From NCBI GenBank assembly GCA_002507425.1, contig DAZU01000067.1, positions 6,908-70,907 of the forward strand: a stretch of 64,000 nucleotides of DNA. Reading direction: 5' to 3'. Every line of letters starts with the position of its first letter. The stretch's first letter is position 1. This DNA comes from Euryarchaeota archaeon UBA53. GTDB lineage: Archaea > Thermoplasmatota > Poseidoniia > Poseidoniales > Poseidoniaceae. Positions 17,953-25,648 of the stretch are shown here, piece after piece. The notes beneath the pieces were generated by a model, which saw only the letters and a program-made list of their open reading frames with translations, was not told where the DNA came from and ran no database searches. The position numbers and the translations under genes are program-made.

Positions 17953-19032
17953 ATGGAGAGGCGCAAGTCTGGCAATCTTGCTGCGTCCAACGATGAAAAC
18001 GCAGTTGTCGCTGTTGTTGAATTCTTATCAGCATTCACTCTATTTCTAATGATTTTAACAGCCTTTATGTCACTTGCCCAATTAGAACTTGGTAGTAACG
18101 ACCCTTACACAGATTTAGTGGACAGATCAGCAGTTGATGGTCTAGATAGGCTTACTAATGGTGAAGGATGGTTTGTTCCATATGTCGATGGTGTTAGAGA
18201 TCAAGCTAATGCTACGAAGGATTGGCATCAAATCTCTCCAACAGAGATTGAAAAGGGCGTGATTCAGCCAGGCATAATGAAAAACGGTTTATTGGATTTT
18301 GATAGAATTAACGCCCTGTGTAATGTTAGCGTTGAGGCCATAACAAATGGACTTGGACTTTCATACGACCTTCAAATAAAGCTGTTGGTGCAAGTCATAC
18401 AATCTTCAAATGATTCAGAGGTTGGACAGATACTTTTCAATGGTGGCTCAGACCGATCAACAGCGAGCATGTCATCGGTATCAAGTAGATTGTTCATATC
18501 CGAAGACCGAGTTATATCAGTGAGTTTAGAGGTGCATGATGGAGCGGATTCTCCAAGAATACTGCGTATAACAGAAGTTTCGCCGAGGCCTGCTGAAAAC
18601 GGACCCGAGTGGATTGAAGTCGAAAACAAGAATGGCTTTGCAATCTCGCTAAAAGGTTGGTCATTTGAAAGAAATGGAACCAATGGTCAAAGTGATTATC
18701 TCTACAAAGAAGGAGTAATTCCGGGAGGAAAATTGGCAATTTTTTCAGGTGACCCTTCTAGCCAAGAGATTGGAAATGCAAGTGCAGTGTTTGATCTTGG
18801 TAGCACTGGATTTTTGGGTGTTGGAAACATAAATGGCCTTGACGAATATAAAGGACGTTTGAGGTTATTGTTCGCAGAGGAGGATGAAGGTATAGGTTCA
18901 CAGATATGCAAAGTAGAGTGGAGCCGAGCAGACGGAATTGGTCTTGATTATACAATAATTTGGAATGGTGGGCTTCCATATCTTAAATCTTCATGGAATA
19001 TCTCAAACACATCAACTCCGGGTTTTGTTTGA
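17953..19032 (+). CDS. Membrane-anchored protein with pilin-like N-terminus and lamin-tail-like domain
   Basis: 359 residues from ATG 17953. A short basic N-terminus (MERRKSG) and a hydrophobic helix containing one glutamate (VVAVVEFLSAFTLF) recall archaeal type IV pilin or archaellum accessory proteins, though no clean prepilin cleavage site is seen. The middle is helical and polar. The last 130 residues resemble a lamin-tail (LTD) beta domain: ITEVSPRP-GPEWIEVEN, then LKGWSFERNG, IPGGKLAIFSG, typical of secreted LTD proteins. It is followed 35 bases later by three KaiC-like genes on the same strand, so it may be the envelope component served by them. Function unknown. Confidence 0.72.
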   Translation: MERRKSGNLAASNDENAVVAVVEFLSAFTLFLMILTAFMSLAQLELGSNDPYTDLVDRSAVDGLDRLTNGEGWFVPYVDGVRDQANATKDWHQISPTEIEKGVIQPGIMKNGLLDFDRINALCNVSVEAITNGLGLSYDLQIKLLVQVIQSSNDSEVGQILFNGGSDRSTASMSSVSSRLFISEDRVISVSLEVHDGADSPRILRITEVSPRPAENGPEWIEVENKNGFAISLKGWSFERNGTNGQSDYLYKEGVIPGGKLAIFSGDPSSQEIGNASAVFDLGSTGFLGVGNINGLDEYKGRLRLLFAEEDEGIGSQICKVEWSRADGIGLDYTIIWNGGLPYLKSSWNISNTSTPGFV

Positions 19033-19067
19033 GCGTTTTTGGCGTATCGTTCATTTAGTGTGATTGT

Positions 19068-19868
19068 TTGGGTATACTGTTACCAATGCAGCCAGCAACT
19101 GTGTATAGTCGAGACCGTTGCATAACGGGCATTCATGGCATGGACGAGATTCTTCGCGGTGGAATACCCTATGGGTCTACGGTTTTGGCAGCAGGAACAT
19201 GTGGATCAGGCAAAACAACACTTGGCATGGAGTTCCTCGTAAGGGGTGCTTTAGCTGGTGAAGCATGCGCACACTTCACAGCAACGGAACCAAGTGTAAA
19301 ATTACTGGAGAATATAAGGCAATACGCATTTTTTGATATGAATATGATTGATAGCGGTTTAATCAATGTATTCGACATGGATGTTCTATACTCCTGGCTA
19401 GGTTTGGACAAGGCGTCGTTTGATTTAGAAGATGTTCATGCACTGATCAAAGCAATAGTGGATATTGTAAACACTATCGGTGTTACGAGACTTGTCATAG
19501 ATTCTGTTACAACGCTTTGTTACAAAATCAAGAGTGAGCAACTTATCCGTGATTTCCTGTTCACATTAGGTAAAAAACTAGCAACCCTTGGATGCACAAC
19601 AATTCTGATTTCTGAAATTACATCTGCATCCGAAAACGCGCACTGGTCATCTTTTGGAGTAGAGGAAGCTATTGCAGACGGAATAATAGTTATGGGAGAT
19701 GTTGAACGTATGGGACACTTGCTCAGATTTTTGCAGGTAGTAAAAATGAGGGGAACATCCCATAGTAGGGCAAAACACTCAATTGAGTTAACTCCACTAG
19801 GTGTAATGCTAACTCCTATGCTAAAATGGGGAGCAGTAAATGATAACACAAACAGGTGGGGTGCTTGA
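19068..19868 (+). CDS. KaiC/FlaH-like RecA-fold ATPase with intact Walker A
   Basis: 266 residues. The core is typical of single-domain KaiC or FlaH-like proteins: TGIHGMDEILRGGIPYGS, Walker A GTCGSGKTT, the TATEP stretch matching the catalytic-glutamate region, Walker B RLVIDSVTTL and an ILISEIT segment. It ends with the usual basic KMRGTSHSRAKHSIELT block. TTG at 19068 has GTGAT 3-4 bases upstream; ATG at 19086 lacks such a site but is a reasonable alternative. It overlaps the next KaiC-like gene by 29 bases, so the two are coupled. KaiC-like proteins assemble as hexamers and act in signalling or in driving archaellum/pilus assembly. Confidence 0.87.
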   Translation: MGILLPMQPATVYSRDRCITGIHGMDEILRGGIPYGSTVLAAGTCGSGKTTLGMEFLVRGALAGEACAHFTATEPSVKLLENIRQYAFFDMNMIDSGLINVFDMDVLYSWLGLDKASFDLEDVHALIKAIVDIVNTIGVTRLVIDSVTTLCYKIKSEQLIRDFLFTLGKKLATLGCTTILISEITSASENAHWSSFGVEEAIADGIIVMGDVERMGHLLRFLQVVKMRGTSHSRAKHSIELTPLGVMLTPMLKWGAVNDNTNRWGA

Positions 19869-20454
19869 TTTGTTTGAGTTAGATCAAAGAATAGCAGAGC
19901 AACTTTCAGAAGTCAGCTTGAGCTCTTCGATACAGGTAAGGTGTGGAAATTCTAATGCGTTCATGGTTACTGCTTCTACTATGATACCTTTGATGCAAAT
20001 GTTCGAGATGGGAGGTGTTTACATCTGCGCAACTAGAGGGGCGGTTGAGATTATCGAGGCATTTGAAACAATTGGTATTGATGTGTCTAACATTCAATTT
20101 ATCGATCTGGTATCCTCGGGAATCCTTGGAGGAACAGACGTGCAATATAGCAACATAACTTTCATAGACAGTCCAATAATGCTTGAGAGCGTTTTATTGA
20201 GAACACTATATCGCTTGAGAATAGCAAATACAGAAAGAAATTTTGTATTAATTGATTCTGTAAACTCTCTTGCCATATACAACGAAGAGAAAATGCTTGC
20301 TGAGTATCTTCATACCTTCATCAATACATTTAGGCAAAGAGAGGTTCTAACAGTAATTCTAAATGTTCCAGACCAGGTACCACCTTCTGTTCTTTCCAAC
20401 TTAGATCTCTATTGCACTGACCTTATCGATAGGGGACAAGTAGTTATTCACTAA
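19840..20454 (+). CDS. KaiC-like protein with degenerate nucleotide site (second of three)
   Basis: 204 residues. It keeps the size and strand pattern of a KaiC-like RecA fold (GGVYICATRGAVEIIEAFE, NFVLIDSVNSLAIYNEEKM, LTVILNVPDQ) but the Walker A position reads CGNSNAFMV, with no GKT. The Walker B strand retains an aspartate. It probably does not hydrolyse ATP on its own and may be a structural or regulatory partner in a mixed ring with the intact paralogue, whose reading frame it overlaps by 29 bases. It could instead belong to the DUF7504-like group of halophiles; I cannot decide without a profile search. Confidence 0.78.
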   Translation: MITQTGGVLDLFELDQRIAEQLSEVSLSSSIQVRCGNSNAFMVTASTMIPLMQMFEMGGVYICATRGAVEIIEAFETIGIDVSNIQFIDLVSSGILGGTDVQYSNITFIDSPIMLESVLLRTLYRLRIANTERNFVLIDSVNSLAIYNEEKMLAEYLHTFINTFRQREVLTVILNVPDQVPPSVLSNLDLYCTDLIDRGQVVIH

Positions 20455-20466
20455 GGGTTGGTTTAA

Positions 20467-21270
20467 ATGAACAAGCAAATAAAATTCGATTCCGAAGATG
20501 AGGACTTCTTCGGAAGTGTTGGCAGTTTTGGTGTTCCCAAATTTGACAATGCTATGCATGGAGGAGTGCCGAGAGGATTTTTGGTGGTAGGTTTTACAGA
20601 GGTGGGATCCGGTTCAGAGCTCTTTGCTAAACAGTTCACGTCTCCAGCCGAGGAACCAGACAACACAATCCTAATTTCTACCGATGAGTCACAGTTGGAA
20701 ATTGCTCGTGTTTTCAAGAAATATAATTGGCCAACAGATATTGCTGTAAGAACACTTGGAGAAGAGTATAACGCTCGAGTCTTAGAAAAAGAGCTACTAG
20801 CCAGTAGATACCGATTGGAGGGCTTTAAATTACCAGATATCCAAAGACTTGCCCAAACCAGATTTGTGGATGATGATACCCAGGATTTCTTAACAGAAAT
20901 GACGAATGAGGTTATGGCTATGGGTCCATATTTCAGAGCTGTTATCGACTCTTTGGATTTCTTCATGCAGAGAGAAGATCCGGGACGGGTAGTAGCTATG
21001 TTGCGTATGATGCAAGCACATACACAACTCAATCGAGGTATTCTATTTATCACAGTCTCAAATGACACGATTACACCAGCTGTCAAACAGGAAATGGCTG
21101 CAATTGCAGATATGGTTTGCGACTTCAAAGTTAGAACAATTGGTTCTGACTTTGAGACTTCCATGATTGTTTCAAAATTTAGAAATGCTCCTGAAAATCT
21201 CTCGATAATGGTTTACAGAGTAACTCCGGAAGAGGGAATAACACCTGAGACTGTTGAGCGTATTGCATGA
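20467..21270 (+). CDS. KaiC-like protein with altered Walker A (third of three)
   Basis: 267 residues. It has the KaiC layout, beginning FGVPKFDNAMHGGVPRGFLVVG, but the P-loop is GFTEVGSGSELF: the Walker A lysine is replaced by serine. A Walker B-like AVIDSLDFF strand follows. It starts 12 bases after the second KaiC-like gene, so the membrane protein and the three KaiC-like genes form one operon. An acidic N-terminal extension (DSEDEDFFGS) is not seen in the other two. It could be the third subunit type of one complex; catalytic activity is unlikely. Confidence 0.8.
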   Translation: MNKQIKFDSEDEDFFGSVGSFGVPKFDNAMHGGVPRGFLVVGFTEVGSGSELFAKQFTSPAEEPDNTILISTDESQLEIARVFKKYNWPTDIAVRTLGEEYNARVLEKELLASRYRLEGFKLPDIQRLAQTRFVDDDTQDFLTEMTNEVMAMGPYFRAVIDSLDFFMQREDPGRVVAMLRMMQAHTQLNRGILFITVSNDTITPAVKQEMAAIADMVCDFKVRTIGSDFETSMIVSKFRNAPENLSIMVYRVTPEEGITPETVERIA

Positions 21271-21436
21271 TGTGAAACTCTCTAACATCAACTGCTTGAA
21301 ATCAAACAATGCTAAAGATTCAGACACCTATTGCTCCCATTGTTGCAAAACAAATGCGTTGCTAAAACGGCGAATCTTAAACACATTTTGAGGCATCATA
21401 TATCCTTGGACTTTGGGCTTTAAAAAATTAAGTTGT

Positions 21437-22177
21437 TTACTCTGGCTTTCTAGCTTTGAATCTGCTTGACATTCCTGGGAATAATAGTCTGGCTTTCACG
21501 TCGTTATATCCTATCTCTTTCATAACATTCTTGTAATAAGAGTGAGTTCCGTAATGCGTGTAAGTTCTTGCTAACCATTTCCAAGGGTGATTAGGATTTC
21601 TTGTCACAATCCTTGCAACCCATTGGACAAAAGTGCCCATATACAACCTGCCTACAAGTCCATGCAACCAATTTGCCTTTCCAGCATCACAAATTACCAG
21701 CTGACCTCCAGGTTTCAGGACTCTAAAAATTTCAGTTAGTCCTTGTTTTTTGTCTTTAAAGTCTCTAAATGAAAATAAACAGAATACCCGGTCAAAAGTG
21801 TCACTTGGAAGTGGTATCTCTTCAGCTATTGCCTCAACATATGCTGCTGGTTTTTCTCCCCTAGATTTTCTTGCTTTGTTAACTCTTTTTTTACATACCT
21901 TCAACATTTCTGCACTAGGGTCTAAACAGGTGAGATCGACATCTTCTAGGTCAACTGCGAAAGACCCTGGGCCACATCCAACTTCCAATACTTTCATTCC
22001 AGGCTTAGCATGACTTCTAACATGTTTCCTCATACCCTTGTCGAATCCAAGAGTCATAATTTTGTTGACTTTATCATAAACAGGAATTGTTGCTTCGAGT
22101 TGCCTCTCTAACTCAGTCCATGCCTCCTCATCAATGCCTGATGGGTCGAATCCTTGGGTTGCAGAGCGGTCTGGCAT
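21437..22177 (-). CDS. UbiE/COQ5-like SAM-dependent methyltransferase
   Basis: 246 residues. The N-terminal region VYDKVNKIMTLGFDKGMRKHV matches the UbiE/MenG quinone methyltransferase start, and the SAM-binding motif is VLEVGCGPGSFAVDL, followed by LDPSAEML, the post-I and motif III segments and RVLKPGGQLVICD. It would methylate a demethylmenaquinone-like quinone or a related lipid. It stands alone on the minus strand, divergent from the ATP synthase operon, 132 bases away. A quinone role fits the respiratory genes in the window but is inferred; class I methyltransferases of this type are often misassigned. Confidence 0.78.
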   Translation of the reverse strand: MPDRSATQGFDPSGIDEEAWTELERQLEATIPVYDKVNKIMTLGFDKGMRKHVRSHAKPGMKVLEVGCGPGSFAVDLEDVDLTCLDPSAEMLKVCKKRVNKARKSRGEKPAAYVEAIAEEIPLPSDTFDRVFCLFSFRDFKDKKQGLTEIFRVLKPGGQLVICDAGKANWLHGLVGRLYMGTFVQWVARIVTRNPNHPWKWLARTYTHYGTHSYYKNVMKEIGYNDVKARLLFPGMSSRFKARKPE

Positions 22178-22309
22178 AGCCTACCCTTGTGCATTTTGGT
22201 TTTGACAATTTGGTCCTATTGAGAATACAACAAGATTTTAATGATATTTTTTCAGACCACATTGGTTATCAACCGGGTGCATTTCGGAGGAATACCTAGG
22301 GGTGAATAC

Positions 22310-22627
22310 ATGGGTCTTCCAGAAGTCCTTCAAAGTATAAAAAACGCTGAAGAATCCGCCGACGCCAAAATTGCAGCGTCCAAAGAGGAGGCAGCCAAAT
22401 TAATATCTGAGGCAAGAAAAGAAGCCTTGGAACTTATCCAAAAAGCGCAGGATGATTCAGTTAGTTCGACGGTAGCCACTTTAGACTCAGCACGAGAAAA
22501 GGCGGGTAAAGAAGCTAGCACAGTTCATGCAGAAGGAGCCAAGGCTGTTGAAGAGGTGCAGAATTCCGCAGGTGATCGACGAAAAGCAGCCGTAAAGATA
22601 GTCATAGACTCCCTAATGTCAAACTGA
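22310..22627 (+). CDS. atpH: A-type ATP synthase subunit H
   Basis: 105 residues, almost entirely helical, Ala/Glu/Lys-rich with heptad repeats. Subunit H pairs with subunit E as the peripheral stalk that holds the catalytic head still. The ATG at 22310 is preceded by AGGGGTGA at 22299-22305, which favours it over upstream starts. First gene of the H-I-K-E-C-F-A-B-D operon, 9 bases before subunit I. Assignment rests on position, size and coiled-coil pattern, because the family has little sequence signature. Confidence 0.85.
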   Translation: MGLPEVLQSIKNAEESADAKIAASKEEAAKLISEARKEALELIQKAQDDSVSSTVATLDSAREKAGKEASTVHAEGAKAVEEVQNSAGDRRKAAVKIVIDSLMSN

Positions 22628-22636
22628 GGAATAATC

Positions 22637-24676
22637 ATGTTCAGCTCGGTTGAAATGTCAAAACTGACAATGGCTGGGTCTATCGACAATTTGGACAACT
22701 TGTTGAGAAAATGTGCTGACTTAGGTCACATTCATATCAAGCACTACTCAGAGGAGGTTGAAGGCATAACTGTTGGAACACCACACCCTGATGCGGACGA
22801 AATATCCACCATGCTGGCCAAAGTTAGGTCAGTTACAACTTCGATAAAATGTTCAAACAAAGAAGGCCCTATTGGAATGAAAAATGTTCAAAATGCTCTC
22901 AATGACAATTTTTCAGAGGATTTAGATTTTATTCTAAACACCATTACTCAAAAGGCGAATGCTAAAACAGAAATTAGTAAAATGCAAGAAAGAATCGATA
23001 TACTTTCATCCATTAGTGCATTAGATATACCCCTCGAGCTTATGACAGGTGTAAAATCTGTTGAGGTTTATTTGGGAACTTCGGCCAAAGCTAGCAAAGT
23101 TTCTAAAATATTTTCAGAATTGATTGATAGAGTTGAACTCCATGTATCTGGGAACGTCATTGCAGTAGCTTGTCAGGGTAAAGATGCTGCTGAAGTCCAA
23201 ATGGCATTTGGAGAACTGGGTGCGAAATCTGTTCAAATTCCAACGGGAGAAGGAAAGCCAAGTGATCTTTTATCTGATGCAATTGCAAATCTCAAGAAAC
23301 ACGAGGATTCAATAATTGAATTCGATGAAATAATCGAGTCTTGGGCTAGTAAAAATGGACGAATACTATTGGCGGTTGAGGAGCATCTCGAACGGGAATC
23401 AGACATACTAACAGGACACACTTTGTGTGCAACTAGTGCCCACGCTTACGCATTAGAAGCCTGGCTTCCGAGTGAAGAGGCCGACAAAACCAGGAGCGTT
23501 CTTTCTAAATTTTCCTCGCACATTAAAATTGAACAGTTTACTGAAGACCACGGACATGGTCATGACGACCATGATCATCACAGTACAGAGTTCCCACCTA
23601 TTGAGTATGACACAATCGGAGCAACAAGGCACGCATCAGCCCTTACAAATTTAGTTGGCAGACCAAAATATGGTTCATTTGATCCAACTAGTATGATTGC
23701 ATTTACCTTCCCTATTTTCTACGGCTTAATATTAGGCGATGCAGGGTATGGTCTAATGATTATGTTACTGGCTCTGTTGATAAAATCAAAAATAGGCCAC
23801 GACCCAATGGGTAAGGTAGCATCTAGAATCTTAATGAACATGGGAATTGCAACATTCATTGTTGGTGTTTTGACAGCTGAAGCATTTGGTTTCGTTATTG
23901 AAAAATGGGATGCTTTCGTCTGGTTGTATGAACCGATGTATTATTCTACAAAGTATATAATACCGAAATCAATATTTGGTGATTTATTTGGATTGACTCA
24001 TACTTATCTGCCATTCCACAGAGCAGCTGGTGCCTTACAAGATTATATCTTGCTATCTATTTACCTAGGATGTGCACATCTTCTTTTCGGCTTCTTAATT
24101 GGTTTCTACAATGTGTTCAAAGCACACGGAATTGTGGCTGCATTCTTCGAGAAAGGTTCTTGGTTGCTCATTCTAATTGGTGGCTCAGCACACATTCTAC
24201 GCTTCCTGACCGACGACTCATATGGAACATTTGAAGCATCATCTTGGTCGATAATGGTCATTGTTGGCGTTTTGTGTTTGATATATGGTCTTGCGGTCTA
24301 CGAAAATTTCGGTTGGCTAGGTGGTATAATAATGGGACCAATCGAAACATTTGGCCTTCTTGCAAACACGCTATCTTATCTGCGAATAATGGCAGTAGGA
24401 GTGGCGGGTGTAAAAATCGCAGAAATTGGTAATGAGATGGGATTCCACAGCATGGCTGATGCAATTTCATCAGGCGAAATTTTCTCTGCAATTCTTTTCT
24501 TCTTCCTTTGGATTGGTGTTCAAGTTTTCGCACTTGCGCTCGGTCTGTTGTCCCCAAGTATTCACGCTATCCGTCTACACTTCGTTGAGTGGATGGGCAA
24601 GTTTTACGATGGCTCCGGTGAGGCGTTCTCACCAATTGGAGGCCGTCCCCTTCATGTGGAGGGTCACACATCATAG
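22637..24676 (+). CDS. atpI: A-type ATP synthase subunit I (a-subunit homologue)
   Basis: 679 residues. The N-terminal half (about 1-350) is the cytosolic arm that contacts the E/H stalks, and the C-terminal half has seven or eight membrane helices forming the ion half-channels beside the c-ring. The essential arginine of the proton path lies in the LSYLRIMAVGVAG helix. Typical segments also include GLILGDAGYGLMI and the final FVEWMGKFYDGSGEAFSPI tail. An unusual histidine-rich stretch (DHGHGHDDHDHH, about residues 304-315) lies before the first helices. The gene starts 9 bases after subunit H. Confidence 0.95.
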   Translation: MFSSVEMSKLTMAGSIDNLDNLLRKCADLGHIHIKHYSEEVEGITVGTPHPDADEISTMLAKVRSVTTSIKCSNKEGPIGMKNVQNALNDNFSEDLDFILNTITQKANAKTEISKMQERIDILSSISALDIPLELMTGVKSVEVYLGTSAKASKVSKIFSELIDRVELHVSGNVIAVACQGKDAAEVQMAFGELGAKSVQIPTGEGKPSDLLSDAIANLKKHEDSIIEFDEIIESWASKNGRILLAVEEHLERESDILTGHTLCATSAHAYALEAWLPSEEADKTRSVLSKFSSHIKIEQFTEDHGHGHDDHDHHSTEFPPIEYDTIGATRHASALTNLVGRPKYGSFDPTSMIAFTFPIFYGLILGDAGYGLMIMLLALLIKSKIGHDPMGKVASRILMNMGIATFIVGVLTAEAFGFVIEKWDAFVWLYEPMYYSTKYIIPKSIFGDLFGLTHTYLPFHRAAGALQDYILLSIYLGCAHLLFGFLIGFYNVFKAHGIVAAFFEKGSWLLILIGGSAHILRFLTDDSYGTFEASSWSIMVIVGVLCLIYGLAVYENFGWLGGIIMGPIETFGLLANTLSYLRIMAVGVAGVKIAEIGNEMGFHSMADAISSGEIFSAILFFFLWIGVQVFALALGLLSPSIHAIRLHFVEWMGKFYDGSGEAFSPIGGRPLHVEGHTS

Positions 24677-24704
24677 TCCAAATGGACAAACAGGAGGTAA
24701 AAAT

Positions 24705-25013
24705 ATGAAGAAAAAAAGTATGAAATTGAGCCTGAGACTATTGCTTGTTCTCATGAGCATCACAATGATTGCACAAAGCGTTCTTGCGGTTAACACCACT
24801 GACGCTGGCGAGTACGATGATTGGGGTAAGTATATGGGCGCAGGAATTGCATTGGGTCTAGCAGCAATTGGTGCTGGAGTTTCGCAAGCTAGTATTGGTA
24901 GCGCCGCTGTCGGTATGCTTGCTGAAGACGGATCCAAGTTCGGACCTGCTCTGATTTTCACAGCTTTGCCAGAATCTATCGTTATTCTAGGTGCCCTACC
25001 ACTGTTCCTATGA
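24705..25013 (+). CDS. atpK: A-type ATP synthase subunit K (c-ring proteolipid) with N-terminal signal-like segment
   Basis: 102 residues from ATG 24705, preceded by a strong AGGAGG at 24692-24697. After a basic start (MKKKSMK) comes a hydrophobic segment ending in SVLA, which looks like a signal peptide, then the two usual helices. The first contains GAGVSQASIGSAAVG and the second ALPESIVILGALPLFL, with the ion-carrying glutamate in PES. One hairpin with one carboxylate per subunit is standard. The signal-like segment means the mature hairpin may form after cleavage. Longer in-frame starts upstream overlap subunit I and lack this site. Confidence 0.92.
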   Translation: MKKKSMKLSLRLLLVLMSITMIAQSVLAVNTTDAGEYDDWGKYMGAGIALGLAAIGAGVSQASIGSAAVGMLAEDGSKFGPALIFTALPESIVILGALPLFL

Positions 25014-25029
25014 GCAGTTAAGGCTGCCC

Positions 25030-25046
25030 CCGAGATGAAATCTCGG
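25030..25046 (+). other. Stem-loop between the subunit K and E genes
   Basis: CCGAGAT-GAA-ATCTCGG forms a perfect 7-bp stem with a 3-base loop, 16 bases after the c-subunit stop and 21 bases before the subunit E ATG. No T-run follows, so it is not an intrinsic terminator. It could shield the upstream c-subunit message from 3' decay or tune translation of E, since the c-ring needs many more copies than the other subunits. Confidence 0.6.
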
Positions 25047-25067
25047 TGTGGAGCCGGAGGTGAATAA

Positions 25068-25631
25068 ATGACGCTAGAACAACTCGCAAAGGATATTTCC
25101 GCCTCAGCAGAAGCGGAAGCTAAGGCTACCATAAAGGCAGCCAAAGATGAAGCGAAAGCCATTGTTGATGAGGCAAAAAGTCGTGCAGCATCCATTGAAG
25201 GAGAAGCCTCGACAAAAGCGAGCAAGGAAGCAGATCAAATCGCAAGAGAAATGGTCGCATCCGCTCGTCAAGCCAATCAAAAAGAAATCCTTGTCGCTCG
25301 CCGTGCTGAACTAGACGCAACTCTAGAAAGCGCAAGAGCTCAGTTAGGAGACGCAAGCCTTGCTGGCCGTGCTAGCCTATTGAAGAGCCTTGTTAAGAAA
25401 GCAGGAGCGCTTAGCAAAGCGAAAATGGTAATGCGACCTACTAAAATCGACAGGTCTGCCCTAGCAGACTCCGCAAAGAGTTACACGATGGGGGACGATG
25501 TTGATGGATTGGGAGGCTTCATCCTAGAAGCCGAAGATGGAACACTCTCGTTTGACTTAAGATTCGACACACTGTTGGAAGAAGCATGGGTAGAGCAGAG
25601 AGCAGCGGTTAATGAGGCACTATTTGGATGA
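25068..25631 (+). CDS. atpE: A-type ATP synthase subunit E
   Basis: 187 residues. The N-terminal 85 residues form an Ala/Glu/Lys-rich coiled coil and the C-terminal 90 a globular domain, the usual layout of the peripheral stalk subunit that attaches to the top of the catalytic head and pairs with H. The GLGGFILEAEDGTLSFDLRFDTLLEE segment is the conserved C-terminal block. The ATG at 25068 is preceded by GGAGGTGA at 25056-25063. It stands 54 bases after subunit K, the widest gap in the operon, filled by a hairpin. Confidence 0.93.
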   Translation: MTLEQLAKDISASAEAEAKATIKAAKDEAKAIVDEAKSRAASIEGEASTKASKEADQIAREMVASARQANQKEILVARRAELDATLESARAQLGDASLAGRASLLKSLVKKAGALSKAKMVMRPTKIDRSALADSAKSYTMGDDVDGLGGFILEAEDGTLSFDLRFDTLLEEAWVEQRAAVNEALFG

Positions 25632-25648
25632 GATAAGGAGTCGATTAA

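Noticed and set aside
20463..21164. A 233-residue minus-strand open frame
   Set aside because: It lies wholly inside the third KaiC-like gene; its composition is Ser-rich with no motif, and the plus-strand frame has clear homology.
24426..24704. In-frame upstream extension of subunit K
   Set aside because: It overlaps the end of subunit I in another frame, and a strong AGGAGG marks ATG 24705 as the start.
24671..25225. A 184-residue minus-strand open frame
   Set aside because: Antisense to subunits K and E; both of those have clear family identity.
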